A stretch of 64,000 nt of DNA from JASGIT01 sp047601665. GTDB taxonomy: Bacteria > Pseudomonadota > Gammaproteobacteria > Burkholderiales > Burkholderiaceae_C. The notes under the pieces were generated by a model. The model was not told where the DNA came from. It made no database searches and saw only the letters and a list, made by a program, of their open reading frames with translations. The DNA is taken from assembly GCA_047601665.1 (NCBI GenBank), contig JASGIT010000001.1, forward strand, positions 3,534,001 to 3,598,000. Reading direction: 5' to 3'. Of this stretch, positions 59,080-64,000 are shown one piece after another (position 1 is the first letter of the stretch; each line of letters starts with the position of its first letter). Both the position numbers and the translations under genes were made by a program.

Positions 59080-59135
59080 GTGTTTTTGGCCTCCAGCCCT
59101 TGTGCAGCAAGCGCTGGCAGCTATCAAAACAGTAG
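59080..59135. repeat. AGCTGCCAGCGC repeat, copy 13 (between convergent genes)
   Basis: GTTTTTGGCCTCCAGCCCTT, then GTGCAGCAAGCGCTGGCAGC and TATCAAAACAGTAG: a near-consensus copy with pairing arms, placed between the AEC and pdxH stops. Confidence 0.75.
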
Positions 59136-59138
59136 TCT

Positions 59139-59774
59139 CTACGGCGCCAGGCGCTCGCGCACCCAGTGGGCGCCGTCCAGCCGGTACTGCAGCCGGTCGT
59201 GCAGGCGGCTCTTGCGGCCCTGCCAGAACTCCCAGCGGTCGGGCACCAGCCGGTAGCCGCCCCAGTGCGGCGGGCGCGGGGGCTTGAGCAGGAACTGCGC
59301 GCCGTATTTGGCCGCGTTGGCCACGAGCACGCCGCGCCCCGCGATCACCTGGCTCTGCGGGCTGGCCCAGGCGCCGATGCGCGAGTCGAGCGGGCGGCTG
59401 TCGAAGTAGGCGTCGCTTTCCTCGGCGCTGGCCTTTTCCACGCGGCCCTCGATGCGCACCACGCGCTCCAACTCCACCCAGTGGAATTGCAGCGCCGCGA
59501 AGGGGTTGCCCGCGAGTTCGCGGCCCTTGCGGCTGTCGTAGTTGGTGTACCAGACAATGCCGCGCGCGTCGTAGCCCTTGATGAGCACGATGCGCGTGCT
59601 CGGGCGCAGGTCGCTGCCCACGGTGGCCAGCGTCATGGCGTTGGGGTCGTGCAGCTGCGCGGCAATGGCCTCGTTCAGCCACTGGCCGAACTGGGCGAGC
59701 GGGTCGGCGCGGGAGGCTTCTTCGCTGAGTTCGGCGCGCTCGTAGCTGGTGCGCAGGTCGGCGATGGAGGTCAT
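59139..59774 (-). CDS. pdxH: Pyridoxamine 5'-phosphate oxidase (211 aa)
   Basis: FMN enzyme making pyridoxal 5'-phosphate from pyridoxine or pyridoxamine phosphate. Seen: DPNAMTLATVGSDLRPSTRIVLIKGYDARGIVWYTNYDSRKGRELAGNPFAALQFHWVELERVVRIEG (FMN site), SRPLDSRIGAWASPQSQVI and the C-terminal signature PPHWGGYRLVPDRWEFWQGRKSRLHDR. Full length. Its ATG overlaps the sodC stop (ATGA), so the two are coupled. Note that the window's CobC, an aminotransferase-fold enzyme, needs this cofactor. Confidence 0.95.
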   Translation of the reverse strand: MTSIADLRTSYERAELSEEASRADPLAQFGQWLNEAIAAQLHDPNAMTLATVGSDLRPSTRIVLIKGYDARGIVWYTNYDSRKGRELAGNPFAALQFHWVELERVVRIEGRVEKASAEESDAYFDSRPLDSRIGAWASPQSQVIAGRGVLVANAAKYGAQFLLKPPRPPHWGGYRLVPDRWEFWQGRKSRLHDRLQYRLDGAHWVRERLAP

Positions 59775-60298
59775 CGCTTGATCACCGCGCAGGCCAGTCG
59801 CGCGCCCGAGTTGCCGGTGGGCTGGGTGGTGTAGTCGTCAGGGTCCTTGTGCACGATCAGGCCGCGGCCCACGATGTCCGCCGCGCCGCCGTCGCCCACG
59901 GTGAAGACGCGGGTTTCAAAGCTGACCCGGGCGACGCCGTTCGCGTCCGCGCGCAGGCTGGGCAGGTCGCCCGCATGGTGCGCGCCCTGGCCGAAGTGGC
60001 CGTGCGGCTGGCCGCTGGGGTTGAAGTGGCCGCCCGCGCTCATGCCGTCGCCGCTGGAGCAGTCGCCTTTTTCGTGGATGTGGAAGCCATGCTCGGTATT
60101 GGGCGCCAGGCCGCGCACTTCGCCGCTCACACGCACCACGTTGCCCGCCTGCACGAAGCGCACGCTGCCTGCGGCGGTGCTGCCGCGCGTGGGCTCCAAC
60201 TGGGCCACGGCCGTGGGGTTGGCGGCGGTGGAGGCGCAGCCGGCCAGGACGAGCGCGGCGGCGCCCAGGGCGGCGAGGGGCAGGCGAAGAATGGTCAT
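59771..60298 (-). CDS. sodC: Cu-Zn superoxide dismutase, lipoprotein (175 aa)
   Basis: Detoxifies superoxide in the periplasm. A lipobox ALVLAGC (Cys about residue 20) indicates anchoring to a membrane. Metal ligands are in HGFHIHEKGDC, GGHFNPSGQPHG and HHAGDLPSL, and the second Cu ligand region is GRGLIVHKDPDDYTTQPTGNSGARLAC, whose Cys pairs with the one in KGDC. The start at 60298 has AAGGAG upstream; a longer frame to 60397 lacks a start signal. It overlaps pdxH by ATGA. Confidence 0.94.
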   Translation of the reverse strand: MTILRLPLAALGAAALVLAGCASTAANPTAVAQLEPTRGSTAAGSVRFVQAGNVVRVSGEVRGLAPNTEHGFHIHEKGDCSSGDGMSAGGHFNPSGQPHGHFGQGAHHAGDLPSLRADANGVARVSFETRVFTVGDGGAADIVGRGLIVHKDPDDYTTQPTGNSGARLACAVIKR

Positions 60299-60419
60299 GC
60301 AGGAACTCCTTGAAGGTTGAGGGGAACGGGTTTCGTGGAGCGTTTGTTGTAGGCTCGAGTGTAGGGGGTCGTGCGCCGCTGGGCGGACAATCGCCACCTT
60401 TCAAAAGACCGGATAGCGA

Positions 60420-60923
60420 ATGAGCACGAACCCTCCCGAAGACAACGCATCCCCCGACTGGGCCGCCTGGAGCCGCGAAGCCGTGGAGCGCATGGCCACG
60501 TGCAACGCCGAGTGGCCGCGCCAGTTCGGCCTGCAGGGCCAGCCCGCCTATCGCTGGGACCTGGACAGCGCCACCCTGGTCTTCCAGGGCCCGCTGCACG
60601 AGGTGGTGGCGACCGTGTGCCTGGTGGGCACCACCAGTGGCAGCGAGGGCAGCTTCGTGTGGAGCTGGGCCAACGAGGCCATTCCCCGGCAGCACGGCGA
60701 GGCCCTGCAGGCCGTGCACGACTTTGGCCGGGAGCATCGCCTGGCGCTGCTGACCACTCCGTGCATTCCGGGGGGCCGCCCGGAGGCCACGGAGTGCCTG
60801 TGCATCGCCGGCCGCCTGCAGCGCGCCGTGGGCACGTTCATCGACGAGCAGGGCGATGTGACGCTGTACTTCACCATCCTGCATTTGCAGGTGGCACTCG
60901 GAGAAGACGCGCTTGTGAACTGA
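60420..60923 (+). CDS. DUF6882-like hypothetical protein (167 aa)
   Basis: Cytoplasmic protein without signal peptide or membrane segment. The pattern AYRWDLDSATLVFQGPL, followed by TSGSEGSFVWSWANEAIPRQHGEALQAVHDFGREHRLALLTTP, resembles DUF6882 proteins in which WxWAN motifs recur; the C-terminal part is GDVTLYFTILHLQV. Function unknown. It is divergent from sodC across 121 bases and converges on the glycosyltransferase-methyltransferase gene, with stops 6 bases apart. Confidence 0.7.
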   Translation: MSTNPPEDNASPDWAAWSREAVERMATCNAEWPRQFGLQGQPAYRWDLDSATLVFQGPLHEVVATVCLVGTTSGSEGSFVWSWANEAIPRQHGEALQAVHDFGREHRLALLTTPCIPGGRPEATECLCIAGRLQRAVGTFIDEQGDVTLYFTILHLQVALGEDALVN

Positions 60924-60929
60924 GCCGGG

Positions 60930-62447
60930 TCAGGCGCGCGCGGCCGCGGCGGGGCGGGGCGGCACGGTGCGGCGCGCGGCGTAGTGCTGCTGTTCCGATA
61001 CCGTGAGATAGCGCTTGCGCAGCACCACTTGCAGGCTGTCCACCGCACGGGGCGTGCGCATGACCGCCGCCATGTTGTTCCGGGCCGCGGGCTGGGTCAT
61101 CAGCTGCTGACCCATGGCGGAAAGCGTCATGTTGGACTTGACCATGTCGAAACGCGCCCGGCCCCAGTTCAGGTACCAGAACCAGTCGGTGTAGTACAGC
61201 CAGCTGTTTTCGTTGAAGGCACGCACGTGGGTCGGGTCTTGCCAGGCGCCCAGCGACAGGTCGTAAGGGACGGAAATATGGAATTCACCGCCCGGCCGCA
61301 GCAGGGTGAGGGCGTTGGTCATGGCGCACACCAGGTCGGGGATGTGTTCCAGCACGTCGTTGGCGATGATGCGGTCGAACTGGTTCTCCGCCAGCGTCAC
61401 GGTCCCGAAGCGCCCGCTGGGCAGCGCCTGCCCCCAGGGCACGGGCTGGCCGAAGTCCAGCACCAGATCCGGCTGCCAGTAGGGGTCTATGTCCATGTTC
61501 AGGGCGTCGGGCTGGTAGTCCTTGCCGCTGCCCAGGTGCAGCACTGCGGGCAAGCCCGTCACGGGCGCGGCCGGCGGGGGCAGGCCCAGGGCTGCCGCCA
61601 GCGTGTCCACTTGGCGGCGGGAGGAGAACACGGCATGGCCCTGGCGCGCCAGATGGCGGCGGCGCTGCTCGTCGCCCACCAGGGCCACGCAGGCATCGAC
61701 GAGCCCCTCGTAGGGCACGTAGACCATGCCGTCGCGCAGGAATTCGTCTTCGGCGTCCATGACCGAGTCTTCGCACACCACGGCCTTGCCATTGGTCAGC
61801 AGGTAGGACACGCGGGCGATCTCGAACAGCTTGGCGGCGTAGAAGTGGACGTTCAGCACCACCTTGGCGCGCGCGATGACGGCGTCGCGGGCCTCTCCAT
61901 ACACGCCGAACAGGTGCTCGACTTTCAGGCCGCGTGCGCGCAGGGCATCGAGCACCTGCTGGCGCCGGGGGTTGAGGGAGCCGTAGAACAGCACGTCGAT
62001 GTCTTCGACGGGCAGCGCCGGAACCTGCGCCAATTCGGGCACGTAGCCCAGGGGGATATGCGTTGCGCCGGTGTGGCCCTGGCTGGCCAGGAAGGCGACG
62101 TTGCTGCTGCTGTAGTCCCAGACCCGGTGCTGTTGCAGGCACTTCAGGTAGGCCTGGTTCTGGGGGTTCTGCCGCCAGAAGGGGTCCACCAGCTGCTCCA
62201 GGTTGTAGAGCACGGTGTGCGCCGGCAGGGGGAAGTTCTCGGGCAGCAAATGGGCGCCGAACACCAGCAGGGCATCGCAGGGCTCATTGAAGTTGCCGAA
62301 GCGGGCTTCTTTCCCCAGCGCGTTCAGCGCCAGCCGTATTCCCTCGGCCGCTTCCCAGAGCGCGCCGCTGTGCACGTAGCCGGCGGGTTGTACTAACGCA
62401 ATGACCCAGCGCTGGGCTGGATGGGGTACCGTAGTCAAAGTATTCAT
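60930..62447 (-). CDS. Glycosyltransferase-methyltransferase fusion protein (505 aa)
   Basis: Two domains in one chain. Residues about 1-290 look like a GT-B-type glycosyltransferase: YVHSGALWEAAEGIRLALNAL, VLYNLEQLVDPFW, VWDYSSSNVAFL, DVLFYGSLNPRRQQVLDALRARGLKVEHLFGVYGEARDAVIARAKVVLNVHFY and DGMVYVPYEGLVDACVALVGD (CgeB/group-1-like C-terminal lobe). Residues about 300-480 are a class I SAM methyltransferase: VLHLGSGKDYQPDALNMDID, IIANDVLEHIPDLV, TLLRPGGEFHISVPY and QDPTHVRAFNENSWLYY. The two pieces share one open frame with no gap. It is a single gene with no polysaccharide cluster around it. Acceptor and product are unknown; cell-surface glycan modification is inference. Confidence 0.82.
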   Translation of the reverse strand: MNTLTTVPHPAQRWVIALVQPAGYVHSGALWEAAEGIRLALNALGKEARFGNFNEPCDALLVFGAHLLPENFPLPAHTVLYNLEQLVDPFWRQNPQNQAYLKCLQQHRVWDYSSSNVAFLASQGHTGATHIPLGYVPELAQVPALPVEDIDVLFYGSLNPRRQQVLDALRARGLKVEHLFGVYGEARDAVIARAKVVLNVHFYAAKLFEIARVSYLLTNGKAVVCEDSVMDAEDEFLRDGMVYVPYEGLVDACVALVGDEQRRRHLARQGHAVFSSRRQVDTLAAALGLPPPAAPVTGLPAVLHLGSGKDYQPDALNMDIDPYWQPDLVLDFGQPVPWGQALPSGRFGTVTLAENQFDRIIANDVLEHIPDLVCAMTNALTLLRPGGEFHISVPYDLSLGAWQDPTHVRAFNENSWLYYTDWFWYLNWGRARFDMVKSNMTLSAMGQQLMTQPAARNNMAAVMRTPRAVDSLQVVLRKRYLTVSEQQHYAARRTVPPRPAAAARA

Positions 62448-62496
62448 GCTCTTGATTTTATAGAGTCGATCGCGCGGGATAGCCCGCTGTGGAGGG

Positions 62497-63384
62497 CTAT
62501 GCCCCCTTCTTCTGCAGCATCTTGATCACGCTGGAAAAATCTTCTCCCCCATGTCCCGCCAGGCTGTGCGCCGCGTAGATCGACCGCGCCAGCCCGCCCA
62601 GCGGCGTGCTGGCCTTCACGGCGGTGGCGTTGTCCTGTGCGAGTCCCAGGTCCTTGAGCATCAGTTCCGTGCCGAACCCGCCCGCGTAGCCTTTGCTGGC
62701 GGGGGCGTTTTCGTGCACGCCGGGGCAGGGGTTGTATTTTTCGAGCGCCCAGTTGCCGCCCGAGCTGCGGCGCATGATTTCGCTCAGCACCTTGGGGTCG
62801 AGGCCGTTGGCCACGCCCAGGGTGATTGCCTCGCTGGTGCCGATCATCAGGATGCCCAGCAGCATGTTGTTGCAGATCTTGGCCGTCTGGCCCGCGCCCA
62901 CGGGGCCGGCGTGGAAGAGGTTGGTGCCCATTTTTTCGAGCAGGGGGCGGGCGCGGTCCAGGTGCTCCGCGCTGCCGCCGACCATGAAGGTGAGCGTGCC
63001 CGCCACCGCGCCGCCCGTGCCGCCGGAGACGGGCGCGTCGATGAAGGAGATGCCCGCGGCCTCGGCGGCCTGGGCGACTTTCTGGCTGGTGGCGGCGGCG
63101 ATGGTGGAGCTGTCGATGACCAGCGTGCCCCGGGCGATGTGGTTCAGCAGCCTGTGGGTGAGGTAGAGCGCCTCGACGTGCTGGCTCGCGGGCAGCATGG
63201 TGATGACGGCCTCGGCGCCCTGCACGGCGTCTTGCGCGCTGGCGGCGGTGGTGATGCCCTCGGCGCGCGCGCGGGCGAGGGCGTCCGCGCTCAGGTCGAA
63301 CGCGGTGACGGCGTGGCCCGCCTTGTGCAGGTTCAGGGCCATGGGGCCGCCCATGTTGCCGAGGCCGATGAATGCGACTTTCAT
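62497..63384 (-). CDS. mmsB: 3-hydroxyisobutyrate dehydrogenase (295 aa)
   Basis: NAD-dependent oxidation of 3-hydroxyisobutyrate to methylmalonate semialdehyde in valine catabolism. Rossmann start MKVAFIGLGNMGGPMALNLHKAGHAVTAFD, substrate-binding FIDAPVSGGTGGAVAGTLTFMVGG, catalytic lysine in GAGQTAKICNNMLLG, and the C-terminal GFGTELMLKDLGLA typical of HIBADH. Full length. Upstream on the same strand are a TfoX-like gene (12-base gap) and an acyl-CoA dehydrogenase that could be the isobutyryl-CoA enzyme, fitting a valine operon. Confidence 0.92.
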   Translation of the reverse strand: MKVAFIGLGNMGGPMALNLHKAGHAVTAFDLSADALARARAEGITTAASAQDAVQGAEAVITMLPASQHVEALYLTHRLLNHIARGTLVIDSSTIAAATSQKVAQAAEAAGISFIDAPVSGGTGGAVAGTLTFMVGGSAEHLDRARPLLEKMGTNLFHAGPVGAGQTAKICNNMLLGILMIGTSEAITLGVANGLDPKVLSEIMRRSSGGNWALEKYNPCPGVHENAPASKGYAGGFGTELMLKDLGLAQDNATAVKASTPLGGLARSIYAAHSLAGHGGEDFSSVIKMLQKKGA

Positions 63385-63395
63385 AGGTGTCTCCT

Positions 63396-63779
63396 TCAGT
63401 CTTCAAAAATGCTGCGGGGCTTTTTGCGCTTTTTGGGCGTGGCCTTGGCCAGCGGGTTGAACGCCAGCGCCGCGCCGATCCAGTATTCCCACTGCGCGCG
63501 GGTGGCGTAGCCGTTGGGCTCGATCCAGAAGTAGCCCTGCATCCCGCCGTCGGGCGAGAGTTCGCGGGTGTTTTGCATTTCCTGCACCTGCGCGTGCTCG
63601 CCGGGTGGCAGGCGCACCAGCAGCTCGTCGTTTTTGACACCCAGGCACATCTTGCCGTCCACCATGAAAACCAGGCAGCCGAACATGGTGCGTTCGTCCA
63701 CGTCGTCACGGTGGGCGAGGGCGGCGCGCACCGCGTGGGTCAGGTGCAGGGTTTCGTCGGAGAGCGGCTTGGCGGGCAT
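63396..63779 (-). CDS. TfoX N-terminal domain-like protein (127 aa)
   Basis: Small protein matching the TfoX/Sxy N-terminal fold: DDVDERTMFGCLVFMVDGKMCLGVKNDELLVRLPPGEHAQ. It lacks the C-terminal domain that full TfoX competence regulators have, and ends with a basic tail KATPKKRKKPRSIFED. It sits between an acyl-CoA dehydrogenase and mmsB on the same strand, so it is probably cotranscribed with valine catabolism genes, not with competence genes. Biochemical role unknown. Confidence 0.82.
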   Translation of the reverse strand: MPAKPLSDETLHLTHAVRAALAHRDDVDERTMFGCLVFMVDGKMCLGVKNDELLVRLPPGEHAQVQEMQNTRELSPDGGMQGYFWIEPNGYATRAQWEYWIGAALAFNPLAKATPKKRKKPRSIFED

Positions 63780-63788
63780 GTTGTGAAT

Positions 63789-63840
63789 GAAATTGGCCCC
63801 TAGCGCTTATGCAGAAAGCGCTGGCAGCTATCAAAAATCT
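63789..63840. repeat. AGCTGCCAGCGC repeat, copy 14
   Basis: AAATTGGCCCCTAGCGCTTA, then TGCAGAAAGCGCTGGCAGCT and ATCAAAAATCT. It fills the gap between the acyl-CoA dehydrogenase stop and the TfoX-like start and touches that stop codon. Confidence 0.75.
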
Positions 63841-64000
63841 AGCGAATCACCTCCGGCGCATCGCCATCCAACATGCGCCGCCCAATGATGACGCGCATGA
63901 TTTCGTTCGTGCCTTCGAGGATCTGGTGCACGCGCGCGTCGCGCAGCAGGCGCTCTAGCGGGTAGTCGCGCAGGTAGCCGTAGCCGCCGTGCAGTTGCAG
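63839..64000 (-). CDS. Acyl-CoA dehydrogenase, C-terminal end only (probably isobutyryl-CoA dehydrogenase)
   Basis: Only the last 53 codons lie in the window, ending at TAG 63839-63841. The sequence LQLHGGYGYLRDYPLERLLRDARVHQILEGTNEIMRVIIGRRML is the FAD-binding C-terminal helix bundle of acyl-CoA dehydrogenases (QxxGGxGY and EGTNEIMR motifs). Placement ahead of mmsB suggests the isobutyryl-CoA enzyme of valine degradation; other short- or branched-chain specificities are possible. Confidence 0.88.
   Translation of the reverse strand: MQLHGGYGYLRDYPLERLLRDARVHQILEGTNEIMRVIIGRRMLDGDAPEVIR

Overview
The window reads as chromosome of a high-GC betaproteobacterium of the order Burkholderiales, most likely family Comamonadaceae (Acidovorax/Alicycliphilus-like). 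The reasons are codon bias and GC content, the gene families present (class II-like PHA synthase, pirin/OsmC pairs, TauE/SafE exporters, sbp-cysTWA), 6S RNA next to zapA, and a dispersed short palindromic repeat with core AGCTGCCAGCGC that I count 14 times. This is core and near-core genome: I see no phage, insertion-sequence transposase, rRNA, tRNA or CRISPR array.

Layout. 0-2.3 kb: a siroheme sulfite (or nitrite) reductase running off the left edge, with a TauE/SafE exporter in front. 2.5-3.6 kb: two envelope proteins. 3.6-5.5 kb: cobD-cobC (B12 lower-loop synthesis), diverging from rlmD through overlapping start codons. 7-11.6 kb: an RBBP9-like hydrolase and the sulfate importer sbp-cysT-cysW-cysA, behind AT-rich upstream motifs that resemble each other and the one ahead of the reductase operon. 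11.7-24.3 kb: dsbB, a chemoreceptor, argA, three glutathione transferases, an SDR, a frameshifted hrpA, a patatin lipoprotein and a small exported protein. 24.3-32.7 kb: a fadD-phaZ-phaC polyhydroxyalkanoate operon diverging from an MFS/acyl-CoA ligase/SMP-30 operon. 32.8-35.8 kb: a 59-codon csbD gene, alpha-carbonic anhydrase, trmB-gluQ, and a 268-bp element folding as a three-way junction with 32-bp perfect terminal inverted repeats that supplies the gluQ start. 35.8-40.8 kb: FAD oxidoreductase, LysR, pirin-osmC-pirin, and an orphan periplasmic binding lipoprotein.

40.9-46.6 kb: a coupled HD-GYP / PAS-GGDEF-EAL pair for cyclic-di-GMP, an aldehyde dehydrogenase and a second TauE/SafE exporter. 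46.7-47.4 kb: 6S RNA and the zapA/zapB-like pair. 47.4-53.4 kb: a cobalamin riboswitch controlling btuB-cobU-btuF-btuC-btuD-cobO, a compact corrinoid uptake and salvage operon; with cobD-cobC it implies salvage and remodelling, since no corrin-ring genes are visible here. 53.5-59 kb: a beta-propeller lipoprotein, a membrane PQQ dehydrogenase, ogt and an AEC carrier. 59-64 kb: sodC-pdxH, a DUF6882-like protein, an unusual glycosyltransferase-methyltransferase fusion, and a valine-degradation run (acyl-CoA dehydrogenase, TfoX-like protein, mmsB) cut by the right edge.

The most unusual items are the Y-shaped inverted-repeat element at 35.6-35.8 kb, the 14-copy repeat that is translated in frame inside at least eight proteins, the one-base frameshift in hrpA beside one of those repeats, and the fused glycosyltransferase-methyltransferase. 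The only gene-free stretch over 300 bases is 47423-47752, which holds the riboswitch and its probable promoter.
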